From: Legionellaceae bacterium
GTDB taxonomy: Bacteria > Pseudomonadota > Gammaproteobacteria > Legionellales > Legionellaceae
Assembly: GCA_029213075.1 (NCBI GenBank)
Contig: JARGPO010000074.1
Location: 1 to 64,000 of the forward strand
Direction of reading: 5' to 3'
DNA: 64,000 bases
Below, piece by piece: positions 46,157 through 56,700 of this stretch. The number at the start of each line of letters is the position of its first letter. Position 1 is the first letter of the stretch. A model generated the notes under the pieces. The model made no database searches and was not told where the DNA came from. It saw only the letters and a program-made list of their open reading frames with translations. Both the position numbers and the translations under genes were made by a program.

Positions 46157-46395
46157 GATTGTATTTCATTTGTTAGAGTATTACGGATAACGCTAAACCA
46201 TTTTCTGCATCCATTTGTATGATTCCAGAGTTCTTTAAGAGACCCCATATTATTACTTTTAAAAAATACATATTCTGCCCACTTTTCATCAGAAATAGAA
46301 TATGGATCATTCGGTCGATAAATATCTGCTTCACCCCCGTATGAAAACTCAGTTTCATTTCTAATCCCGCAGTGTGGACAGTTGATTTTTAGCAT
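46153..46395 (-). CDS. soxD: Sarcosine oxidase delta subunit
   Basis: An 80-residue SoxD. It has the zinc site CPHCGIRNETEF near the N-terminus and WNHTNGCRKWF near the C-terminus (Cys6, Cys9, His and Cys), with the family's GGEADIYRP between. AAGGAGAT precedes the ATG. It is 11 bp after soxB and overlaps soxA by 4 bp, the standard order. Confidence 0.95.
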   Translation of the reverse strand: MLKINCPHCGIRNETEFSYGGEADIYRPNDPYSISDEKWAEYVFFKSNNMGSLKELWNHTNGCRKWFSVIRNTLTNEIQS

Positions 46396-46406
46396 TTCAT
46401 CTCCTT

Positions 46407-47681
46407 TTAATGAGCTACTGCTGCGGCTCCATGTTCATCAATTAATGCCCCTGTAACAAAACGATTGAAGTCAAAAGCTTTATTTAGTTTGTGAGCCTTA
46501 TCGTTTGCTATAGTATGCGCATATACATAACCTGATCCTGGAGTAGACTTAAAGCCACCTGTACCCCAACCACAATTTATATATAGCCCATCTACTTCTG
46601 TTTTATCAATAATTGGTGATGCATCTGGAGTTGTATCGACTAATCCTGCCCATGTGCGCATGACTCGCATTTTGCTAAATATGGGAAACAACTGCATGCA
46701 AGCGGCTAATTGATCTTCGATAATAGAAAAGCATCCATGCATTTTATAACCAACATATTTATCTATCCCAGCACCCATAACTAACTCACCTTTATCTGTC
46801 TGACTTAAGTATGCATGAACACTATTTGACATAACAACACTATTTATTATTGGTTTTACAGGTTCAGATACATAAGCTTGAAGGGGGTGGGTTTGGGTTG
46901 GTAGTTTTATATTTGCCATGGCTGCAAGATTTGATGAGTGAGCTGCTGTCGCAATTCCAACTTTATTTGTTGCGATTCTACCAAGAGATGTCTGCACACC
47001 TTTTATCTGATTATTTTGTATAATAAGATCAGTAACCTCACAGTTTTGAATTATATCGACACCTAAATTACTTGCAGCTCTTGCATATGCCCAAGCGACA
47101 GCGTCATGTCGAGCAACACCGCCCCTTGGTTGATACGTTGCACCAATTATTGGGTAGCGCACGTTTTGGTTGGTATTTAAAATAGGGCATATCTTTTTAA
47201 GTTCTTTAATATCTAACCATTCAGCATCAATGCCGTTTAATTTATTAGCATAAATTCGACGTTTAGAAGAGCGAACCTCTCCTAAATCATGTGCTAAGTT
47301 TAGTACTCCACGTTGGGATACCATGATGTTAAAGTTAAGTTCTTGAGATAAATTCTCGTATAGTTTTAAAGAAAACTCATATAAAGCACTGCTTTCGTCC
47401 CAAAGATAGTTTGACCTGATAATTGTAGTATTTCTAGCGGTGGCTCCGCCACCTAACCAACTTTTTTCTAGAATGGCAACGTTGGTGATGCCATGATTTT
47501 TTGCCAAATAATAGGCCGTAGCTAATCCATGACCACCACCTCCTATAATGATGACATCATAACTAGCTTTAGGAGACTTGTTTTCCCAAATTTTTGGCCA
47601 CTCAGTGTTGCCTCTATTTGCTTGTTTAAACAAACTTTTGTAGTTAAACCTGGTCTTGTAGGTGGGTTGATATTTTGGCAT
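46407..47681 (-). CDS. soxB: Sarcosine oxidase beta subunit
   Basis: A 424-residue SoxB, the FAD- and covalent FMN-carrying subunit that oxidises sarcosine. FAD motif: [20 protein letters not shown]. Further traits: [55 protein letters not shown] and [17 protein letters not shown] perfect AGGAGG at 47687-47692 precedes the ATG. First gene of the operon. The upstream intergenic region carries the strong inverted repeat at 47799-47820. Upstream demethylation genes for betaine/dimethylglycine, or glyA, are not next to it. Confidence 0.95.
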   Translation of the reverse strand: MPKYQPTYKTRFNYKSLFKQANRGNTEWPKIWENKSPKASYDVIIIGGGGHGLATAYYLAKNHGITNVAILEKSWLGGGATARNTTIIRSNYLWDESSALYEFSLKLYENLSQELNFNIMVSQRGVLNLAHDLGEVRSSKRRIYANKLNGIDAEWLDIKELKKICPILNTNQNVRYPIIGATYQPRGGVARHDAVAWAYARAASNLGVDIIQNCEVTDLIIQNNQIKGVQTSLGRIATNKVGIATAAHSSNLAAMANIKLPTQTHPLQAYVSEPVKPIINSVVMSNSVHAYLSQTDKGELVMGAGIDKYVGYKMHGCFSIIEDQLAACMQLFPIFSKMRVMRTWAGLVDTTPDASPIIDKTEVDGLYINCGWGTGGFKSTPGSGYVYAHTIANDKAHKLNKAFDFNRFVTGALIDEHGAAAVAH

Positions 47682-47798
47682 ATTATCCTCCTAATATTTC
47701 ATCTTATAACCAATTAGTTGCTATAGTAAAGATTTTTTTTAGATCTTTAATGTAAGAGCTGACGAATGGGAGGTGTTTAATAATGATTTTTTCAAGAT

Positions 47799-47820
47799 TA
47801 GCGCAAATGAATTTGCGCTA
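47799..47820. promoter_or_regulatory. 10-bp inverted repeat, probable operator between soxB and a barrel gene
   Basis: TAGCGCAAAT (47799-47808) and ATTTGCGCTA (47811-47820) are perfect inverted arms with a 2-bp spacer. The position, 118 bp before soxB's start and 143 bp before the divergent barrel gene, cannot terminate any gene, so an operator for a dimeric regulator is the simplest reading. The core GCAAAT/ATTTGC also occurs in the inverted repeat at 61636-61676. Confidence 0.6.
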
Positions 47821-47962
47821 GATATTTTATATTGTTACAAGTTGCGTACTGAGATCGCCAATTTCTTTATCATCTTTAAATCTCAAAATTCTGTAGCAGT
47901 TGACAATCAAACTCTTTCTATTCAATATTATTTGGACTCATAAGAGAGACTAGATAATTACG

Positions 47963-48733
47963 TTGAAAACCATCCACAATCTACGCATAATAAAGAAATT
48001 AGGATGCACACCAATTCTGTGCATTACAACGCTACTCTTTTTTCATTCTAATTGCATTTATGCTAAGATTTCTCCTATTTTTGTAAGTTTAGATATCTCC
48101 CAAATCTACTCATCGCCAGGGAAAACCCAAAAAATAACTTTATTTAATAATCTAGGTAATACCTATATTGGCACAAACAACTGGGAAAGTGACTTGTCTT
48201 TTGTAGTTGGTGTAGGAGCTAAGGTTTATAAACATAAAGATTTTACAGTCAATACAAGTCTACGTTATTTGCCAACGAATAATATCCTTGTTGATGGCCA
48301 GATATGGCAATTTAACAATCCATTGTTTGATGATTTGGCATATTCAATGAGGGTGCGCAGTAATATTTTATTATTTGAAAGCGCATGGTCATGGACTCAC
48401 TACGCCTTCCAACCAAGCTTAATTCTAGGACTGGGACGAGCAGTGAATATTGCTAGTTACTATATGGAGTACCAGCTTATAGATACAGCATCTCCTCCAC
48501 TGAAGACTTTTACAGGTGCTAATACTGTTCAAATAGCTTATGAAGTTGGATTTGGGTTTGATTACCCAATAAAAAATACAGTAATAGAATTTGCCTATAG
48601 GTTTATTGATTCTGGGGTTGCTCGTTTGGGTCTATCTCCTTTGCAAAATACAAAAGAGCATTTTTCTACCGGTCACATTCAATATCATACAATAAATTTA
48701 GGAGTTAGGTACTATTATGATTACGCTGCTTAA
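47963..48733 (+). CDS. Outer-membrane barrel protein, module 1
   Basis: A 256-residue protein with a signal peptide (LGCTPILCITTLLFFHSNCI ending at YA) and alternating barrel strands. It contains LSFVVGVGAKVY, DGQIWQFNNPLFDDLAYSMR continuing to VRSNILLFESA, FQPSLILGLGRAVNI and VQIAYEVGFGFDYPI, and ends NLGVRYYYDYAA. The GQIW...F(D/N)(D/N)L.Y..RV segment recurs in the partial barrel at the right end of the window, so the two are paralogues. The start is TTG at 47963 without an obvious ribosome site; an alternative start further in would cut the signal peptide. It overlaps the next gene by 17 bp. Confidence 0.75.
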   Translation: MKTIHNLRIIKKLGCTPILCITTLLFFHSNCIYAKISPIFVSLDISQIYSSPGKTQKITLFNNLGNTYIGTNNWESDLSFVVGVGAKVYKHKDFTVNTSLRYLPTNNILVDGQIWQFNNPLFDDLAYSMRVRSNILLFESAWSWTHYAFQPSLILGLGRAVNIASYYMEYQLIDTASPPLKTFTGANTVQIAYEVGFGFDYPIKNTVIEFAYRFIDSGVARLGLSPLQNTKEHFSTGHIQYHTINLGVRYYYDYAA

Positions 48734-50762
48734 GAAGTGTGTATTGATTGTTATACTATCTATACTTAGTATCTCATCTTATGCTAAGTCATCACCTTTT
48801 ATAGTCGAATTACAAGCTGGCAGTGCCAGGTTTCCGACCCAAACCGGATTGAATGGCGCGCCATCAGAGTATACTTTTATTATAACCAACCCTAATTCTT
48901 TTGATATTCCGAATATAACTTATTATATTCCCAGGTATTTTGTAACAAATATAGTTAATTCAACTTGTACCGGTAATCTAAATAAAAATAGTAGCTGCAG
49001 AATCTCTTTAACTTTTCGCCCAAATAAGATTGGGAGTTTTACTGGTGAATTTAAAGTTTGTGGGGCAAATGGTATTTGGTGCTCTAAGTTCCCTACGCCA
49101 TTAACGGTAGGAGTTACACAAAATTATATTGTATCTACAAATTGTGATGATATAGTCTCAAGGCCATTTGGTTCTCTCACTTGCAGTGGTTCTAGGCAAT
49201 TTGCCGATAACTTCGGTCTTTATATGGCTAAAGTTCTTGGAACCTCAGCTATCCATAGTGAGTTTTATTATTATCAGCATCAGCCCAGTGTTAACGAAAC
49301 TACAATTAACTGTCTTGAGTCACGGCAAGAAAATGTTGGCTTGGATGAGAATATATTAGGTGGCGGTACACCTCTTTGTAAATTAATGGGATATGCTGAC
49401 ACAACTGCCAGTCCAACAAATCAATCATCAGATAGTGAACTGGCGATGTTATATCCTCCATTTCTTAATTTTTTGGTTGGAACAGGATTTCCTCTTACCG
49501 GGAGTACGCAACCTCTAGGTGAGTTGGATGCTCTTTTAGATGATTTTGGTACTTCTTCCATGAATAATCTTGTGCAAAATGCTGGAGCGACAGGGTATAT
49601 TAATTTTTTCAATGATTATTTCCTACAGCAACTCACAACAGCATTTGATACCTGCGGTATTACCAATACTTGCCCAGCTATTTCATATATACCTTATAAA
49701 GTTGATAACGGTGAAAATATTTTACAAACTTGGCCATTGACTAGCATCAGCTTTAACGGAATAAGTGGTGGTGGAGGTAGCGGAGCTGGCACACAAATTT
49801 TAGCCTTTAAACCCGGTAGTACTACTCATTATACTTTATTTTCAAATGGCGGTGGCGGTGGAGGTGGTAATACAAACCCAGAGATATCAGGGATCACTAC
49901 TTACCTCATTAATGCTGGTTCAGGAGGGGGAGGAGGATCTCAGTTTGGGGATTGTTATATTCGGGATAATGTTCGACTAACAGGTCTTGGCCTTGGTGCT
50001 GGAGCTGGTTCAGGGTTAAGTACAGCTGAAGGAACAACAGTTACATATCCGGGAGTTTCATCACCAACTTTCTCATATTTAGCCCCAACCTTATTTCCCT
50101 CGTGGAGTGACAGCACAATCTTAACTGAGTATGGATCTAATCTTACTTTTCTTCTTGAAACCCAAATACCAGAACTATATGCATTGGGATATACTATTAT
50201 TATTTCTGGAGGTGGTGGAGGAGGGGCTGGGCTTGAATTCTTAAACTCAAATTATGAGGAGTATAACCCTCATCCAGTTTCGATTGGTCATGGTTTTAAT
50301 TTTTGTTATGCTTTTAATAAAGATGGTATTTATAGTTCTACAGATTGTATACCATCAACAAATGTTAATAGTTCAAGTTTGACCGTCAACGAAATAATTT
50401 ATAATAATATCGGTCCATTGTTTCATCAAGGTATGAAGCAGGCTATTCTACCAGAAAATTGCGGAGGTTATCAAAACTCAATTTGCACTTGTAATTATCA
50501 GCATGATTATGTGATAGAAAATCTTGGTGCAATATTAGTCGCAAGTGGTTTTTCGATTGCAGATATTCCTACTTGGCTTAACAACCCACATTGCAATCAA
50601 GGTCAATCTGCATTGGCATTGCATTCAATATTAATGACTAAACCGGACCAGAACAATAAGCTTGAGGGTACACTCTATAAAGGCAAGATAAGCCCAAGTG
50701 ATATTTTGCAGAGTTTTTATCAAGCTAAATCCAGTTTGACATGTTCACCGCCTTGGTCATGA
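48717..50762 (+). CDS. Large secreted Ig-like, glycine-tract protein, module 1
   Basis: A 681-residue protein with a signal peptide (LLKKCVLIVILSILSISSYA). Residues ~25-140 form an Ig-like/choice-of-anchor type domain: YTFIITNPNSFDIPNITYYI, then CTGNLNKNSSCRISLTFRPN and VCGANGIWCSKFP, with paired cysteines. The rest is Ser/Thr/Asn-rich with several glycine runs (ISGGGGSGAG, SNGGGGGGGNTN, SGGGGGSQFG, ISGGGGGGAG), giving a flexible or aggregation-prone surface. No catalytic motif was recognised. The Ig-like part is homologous in layout to the 518-residue protein at 61739-63295. Its start lies inside the end of the barrel gene, so the pair is coupled; the barrel may export or anchor it (inference). 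Confidence 0.7.
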   Translation: MITLLKKCVLIVILSILSISSYAKSSPFIVELQAGSARFPTQTGLNGAPSEYTFIITNPNSFDIPNITYYIPRYFVTNIVNSTCTGNLNKNSSCRISLTFRPNKIGSFTGEFKVCGANGIWCSKFPTPLTVGVTQNYIVSTNCDDIVSRPFGSLTCSGSRQFADNFGLYMAKVLGTSAIHSEFYYYQHQPSVNETTINCLESRQENVGLDENILGGGTPLCKLMGYADTTASPTNQSSDSELAMLYPPFLNFLVGTGFPLTGSTQPLGELDALLDDFGTSSMNNLVQNAGATGYINFFNDYFLQQLTTAFDTCGITNTCPAISYIPYKVDNGENILQTWPLTSISFNGISGGGGSGAGTQILAFKPGSTTHYTLFSNGGGGGGGNTNPEISGITTYLINAGSGGGGGSQFGDCYIRDNVRLTGLGLGAGAGSGLSTAEGTTVTYPGVSSPTFSYLAPTLFPSWSDSTILTEYGSNLTFLLETQIPELYALGYTIIISGGGGGGAGLEFLNSNYEEYNPHPVSIGHGFNFCYAFNKDGIYSSTDCIPSTNVNSSSLTVNEIIYNNIGPLFHQGMKQAILPENCGGYQNSICTCNYQHDYVIENLGAILVASGFSIADIPTWLNNPHCNQGQSALALHSILMTKPDQNNKLEGTLYKGKISPSDILQSFYQAKSSLTCSPPWS

Positions 50763-50774
50763 TAAATTCTTACT

Positions 50775-53700
50775 TCAGGTTTTTAAACCAATCATATTAG
50801 GTAATTCTTTTTCAATATCTCTAAGAGTTATTTCAGCCTTTGTACAGGCTTCAAAAAATCTAAATTTTTTACCTCGTGATACAGCTAATTGGTAAAAACA
50901 TAAAATGAAACCTATAGCGTTTAAAAAGTCATATATAATTTGTTTTATTCCGCGAAGACCAGATAGTTTTTTTGATATGGAGTCAATTTTACTTTGAGAA
51001 CGATTAAAAAATTGCTTGGCGTTAATTTCATTCTTAAAAAACTTTGTCTTTAGGTCATTTAAGTCTTGATAAAGTTGAAATGACTCTTTGGATACAGCAT
51101 AATATTTTTGGGGTTTATGCTTAGATTTTACATGATATATAAGTGATTCTTTTTGAAGTTGAGCTAATAAATAATTAAGCTTTATAATAGGACTTTTTTG
51201 TTGTTCATAACTTTTAAAAAGTATTGATATATTATTGTCTATTTGCTGAAATAACTCTGCTTCTTGATCTTCTCTGGTTGTGTTTTTAGGGTGTGAAAAA
51301 GACCTTTTTAGTATTTCAAAATCACTTGTGTGCCGAATAATATGATTTAGTTGGTTTTTAGTAAAAAATAGCTTATTGAAATGGTTCTTAACATTTGGAT
51401 AATCAATTATTTTATTGAAAATATAATCAAACCTTACACTTGTATGATTTAAAATACTCTGAATCTGTTCAATACTTAGAGATTTATGATCTAGTAATTT
51501 TGAGGCAACTTTTGTATTAAATCCATCATTACGCAAAAGAACGGTAAAAATTACATTTGGCTCAAGCTTCGTTATGATTGATTCGAAGTTTTGCTCTGAT
51601 AAGAAGTTGAAGCATAAACATTCTAATCCAACATTTTCATTGAAATTAGGATTATCAATTATTAAGTTAACAATCTCTTCCTTGATATTTGGATTTTTAA
51701 TACGCAGGAATCTTATTATTTTAATTAAACAATCTGCATTTAATGTTGTACGTGATGCTAAATATGAGACAACTTCTGGAGAACAGGCAGTGTGTTCAAG
51801 AATTATTGATAGATCTTCAGTACTTAATGGACTTAATTTATTTATTAAGGTGATTAAATTATCTTCGCTTAATATAGAGCAGTTGGTAAGTATAAATTTT
51901 ACAATATCTATAGTGCAATTTTCATGAGTAAGTATTTTAGTAATAATGTTATTGTTTACTACTATTTTTTCTCTACTATTAGATAAATTGCAATTGGAAA
52001 TAATTTCATGAATTACTTCCATTCTGTATTCTAAGCCACCAGCTTCAAATAAGTATAGGTATTGTTGGTTAGTTAATTCAGTTGATGGATTATAAAATAA
52101 ATTAATTGCAGCCATTTTGGGGGTTGAAGCATAAATTGATGAAAAATATGCAATTAATAAATCAATCTCCTGGTTTTCTCTAGCTGTAATTATATTTTCC
52201 ATTCCTAAAATTTTCTTGATACGAATGATTTTATCATCCATCTCTTCTGTAGAGATTGGTTTTCCTAAAGTATCGAAAAATTCTTTTAGAGTTCTAATAT
52301 TTTCAAAATAAGTATCTACACAACTAAAAGCATGGCTTGGAAGGTGATTCGCAATCATGTAATCTTGTATTTTGGGTAACTCAGAATGTATGTCAATCTC
52401 AGAGTTCTGTAAGGTTTTTATTATATACTTACAAACCTCAAGTTCTTTGGGCTTTAAGCCACGGTTTATTTTTTTAAAGTTATAATTAACTAATTCTCTA
52501 TTATAAAGATTGTTTGCAATGAACTTATAAATTTCGAAATTGGCCACTTGGTTAAAAGTCGCTTTTAAGGATTTAATATCTTCTTTTTTGGTTTCACGAT
52601 AGGGAAGTAATTTATTTTCAAAGAATTCAAACTTTTCTTCTAGGTTATCCTCAAGCCAATAGTAATTTGTTTTTTGCGCTAAAGTTTCTATATCACCATT
52701 AAAAAAAAGGGCTTGTTCAATAAGAGCATGATATTCTGGCGAGTTAGCAGTTTGATCTGGAATATTGCCATCCAATACATTTCCTTGTATGTCTGAAAAC
52801 CAACCTAACTCACTAAATTGGCCGGATTCTTGTAACATCTGATATTCCGTATTGGTAATTAAACATGCTTGAATTTCATTGTTATCATTATATGAAAAAA
52901 ATATAATATGAGCCGGCTTGATAAATTGGTCATATAATCCACTGACTTTTTGATTGTCATGAGTATTTGCAAACTTATAACTCATGTAGAAGTTTTTAGA
53001 AAAAGGAGAAGAATTAAAATTAACAACCGTTTTTATCTTCCGATCTTTTAAATCTTTTAGAAAGTATTTTGCTGAAGAAACTTCATTATATTTATAGTTT
53101 TCAAAATGATCTTCTCGAAGTTGTTCTATTTGTTCGGTATATTGATGGAGCTCAAGCTCATTTTCAGATTCAGATAACTCATCAGTTACTCTACCAGTGC
53201 TAAGTTGAGTAGATTCACAATGCGGTAGCGTGTCTCTTATAATTTCATTAAGAGTCTCTTCTAGTTGAGTTTTATCATCTTTTGATAAAAGTTTATTTGT
53301 TAAGAGTAATTGTTTGTGTTCTTCTAAAATATTTGAGGCATTATCTTCCTGGGTTATATTTCCATAACGATTAAAATAATTTTCACCATATGTTGTATAA
53401 AATAATGAGTTGACTTGTTGTAGGTAATTATGTTTTTCTAAAGCACTATTTCTGCCAGCATCAATTAATAATATTTTTTTCAAAAAGTGATTGCGCATTG
53501 TGCTAGTTAACTTATCTATAGCACTAATAAAAACTTCTTTTTTTAAGGAATTTCTTTGATATAGAGCCATATCATCCATCATTTCGAGAAGTTCACCCTT
53601 ATATTGCTTCATGGTTTTAGGCGCAATGTAGGATAAAGTCTGCTCGCCAGTAATGAACTCTCTCATTCGCATTGATCCTTGCAGACATTCATCAAGTGTC

Positions 53701-56700
53701 GTTTTATGGTCAACTAAAACGAGCCCCATACCTTGCGGGTGTTGCATAATGTTGGTGCCTGTTGTATGAACATGATCATAGTAGGTGAACCATTCGTTTT
53801 GAGTGCAGTTTAAAATATTACAAATTTTGTCTGTTTGAGTTGTTGCAACTCGAATTGGTGGCGCAGAATCTTTACAAGATTTGGCATACAATACCCCGCT
53901 GTCAAAATATAGAACATATTTGATTTTAGGTTTTGATGTGGATAGTTTCTTTGCTATTTTTTCAGCTACATCTAGGTTACTTTCCCCTTGAAACATTGCT
54001 GCTACATCAATAATTGCATGTGAAATTTGATATTTTTGATTGTCTGTTGGAAACAAGCTATCTAATAAACTGTCTGGAGAGTCATAGTCAACAATGTCAA
54101 TTTGGCTGTTTTTATGAAGAGCTGTTTGCATAATTAATGCATCACTGCCAACAGATGTTTTAGGGTTGTATTTTAAGCGTTGATGGTATGTTGCATAATT
54201 TGAAGGAGTACCTGAAGTACATTGCACAGACTTATAGATATCAACGTGATTGTAAGCATTGCTAGAGAGAGTCTTTCCATTAAAAGTAATTTGACCAAGA
54301 ATATTATTTTCTAAAATATCATAAATTAATAATTCATTTTGCTCGCATGCTCTTTGAATGGCGCTAATATGGTTTTCTGATTGTAAATCAACATTTTGTA
54401 GGGAAATATTTTCACTACTACCAGCCATAATACTTGTAAAAATACGCGCAGCATTTGTTTGCTCGTAGGTAAAACTTAAGTCTGTTGAGTTGCGTGAATA
54501 TTCAGTTTCGGCATCACTTAACCATTCTTTAATTAAATTTATTATTAAAGGCCTTGTAATACCATTTATCAGCATTGCTTGGGTGGTGTAGTTTGCTGCT
54601 GAATTAATATCTGCAAATTGACTTTGTTCGCGTGGCTCATCATTACCTGAGTATGGAATAGCGATGCTACGCTCTATCGAGGTTTTGCTTTGGTTAGTGG
54701 ATGGGCCATAGTTTACTCGGTAATAACGAGCAGCTGTTTTTTTGAATACCCCATTGTGAGAATTGAGTTGTGTTTTAAGGTATGCAAGGACATCTTTATC
54801 TTCTTGCTCCATTGCATTTATAGACCTAATCACTCTTACTCTATCATCCTTTGTTGATAGAGTGTTTTGTACGTAGGCAATGAGATCTAATATTGAAACT
54901 TCATATTTTCGTTGGATAACATTAAGAGGACTATTGGTTTTTTCAGACAATGCTTGGCATATTGCTGCGCATATCTTATCCCATTCAAGGTCGTTTTTAA
55001 CTTGTCTTGGGTTTTTGATTGCCTCTAGAATTGTGAGTGTTGTATCTTCTGAGTTTTTCCAGGTTATTGGTCCTATAAACTTATAGAAATTAAGAGTTGA
55101 CCTGATAAGAGGTGATGAAATATTAACATTATTTCCTGCTGTATAATTTAGTTTTTGTTTTGTACGAAGACCTAAGTGGACTTCATCTATCATGGTTGTT
55201 CCATGATTTTTAAGTAGGTTTAGAATATTATCTAATATCTCAACTTGCTTATTCCATATGGTTAAATCACCCTTGGGCTTTTTGTCTAATATTTCAATAT
55301 ATTTGAGTTCTAGAGATTTAATAGACTCACCGGTCGTAACCAAATAATTTCGGTCATTGATTGTCTCAATAAGACGCTCAAAAAGAATATTTAAAGCCTG
55401 AGGTGAGCAATCACTTTTTCGATCAAATTCTAATTTATGCGGGGTTTGGCCGAACCATTTTCTTGATGTCTGGTTTAGATCAATGTAATTGGTATGTAAT
55501 AAATCTCTTGGTACTTCCACAATTACTAAATTTGAGCCATTAGCCATTTTTTGTGCCCAAAGAGGAAGTATCGTCGTTGATTTTCCTCCACCAGGGATAA
55601 TTTTTTCTACTTGTTCTCTTGGTTCTTCTTGATGAGGAGAAAGACTTGTTAGGGCATCAACTTGGCGCTTGCGTAAAAGAATATTTTCTTCGTGTTGGAG
55701 AAAAGTATATGCAGGATTGTATTGAGCATCCGGAGTGTTTTCTTGCATACATTGATCAGAAACATCTGTGATTTTACTTATATTGTCTGGGTCGAAAATA
55801 GCTTTATCAATAGACTTTTTTAGCCTATGCAGGTGTTGCCAGCGTAATTCGTCATGTAAGTGTTTGTGAATATTATTGTGTAGTGCAGTTATCTCTTCAT
55901 CTGAAAGAAGTGTTATTTCGCGATATCTAATGAGAGAACCTTGTATATATAAGCTAAATAGAGTTTGCTTATCAATTTCTTGCCTTTCTAAGGATTCAAG
56001 CTCGAGTTCAGTATAAAGTGCGTCAGATGCATTTTGCATGGATTCGTTAACTGTTTGAATAATTCTATCCCAAGAGTTGGAAATAGTGTCTTTAGTTTTG
56101 AGAATTTCTTCGGCTACTTTTTCTTGTAGTGTTACTAAATTTTGAGGTTGAGATTGAAATATTTCACGAGCAATATTTCTTTTTGCAAGTAAAAATTGAT
56201 ACTCACAATTTCCTGCAGCTTTTTCATACTCAAATAGTGTATCAGCGTCACAATTTTCAGGTATTGCAGAACGTATTGCATCAAGTTCTTGTTGGTATGC
56301 TTGTTCTTCACTTATAAATCTTTCTTTAAAAGACAGGAACGGCTCCGCTAGACTTTTCAATATATCGTGTAATGATTGGTGTATTATTAATGTCTGGTCA
56401 ATGTCTAGCAAAATAGGAGTTTGAATTTCTTCTGATATTCTTAAGACGGTGTCTTCTACATTCTCTAATATTTCTGAATGAACATTCTGCGGTTGGTATG
56501 AGTATATTGGATGCAGAGATTCTGGGAAAGCAGATATTTGGTCAAATATACTTTTAAAATCTACATTAATTGTATTTTGAAAGTAATCAGACTTGTACTC
56601 CTCATCTGTTGCGGGATAAATATTAATTATGGATGAGTCTGATCTTGTCAAAATCCTATATAGGACAATACACATAGATCTTTCGAGTAACTCATTATCT

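Noticed and set aside
47799-47820. Intrinsic terminator
   Set aside because: It lies between divergent genes, so there is no upstream gene to terminate, and no T-run follows directly on either strand.
51574-51927. 117-codon rightward frame within the giant gene
   Set aside because: Antisense shadow of the 10.8-kb frame; composition and lack of start signals fit chance.
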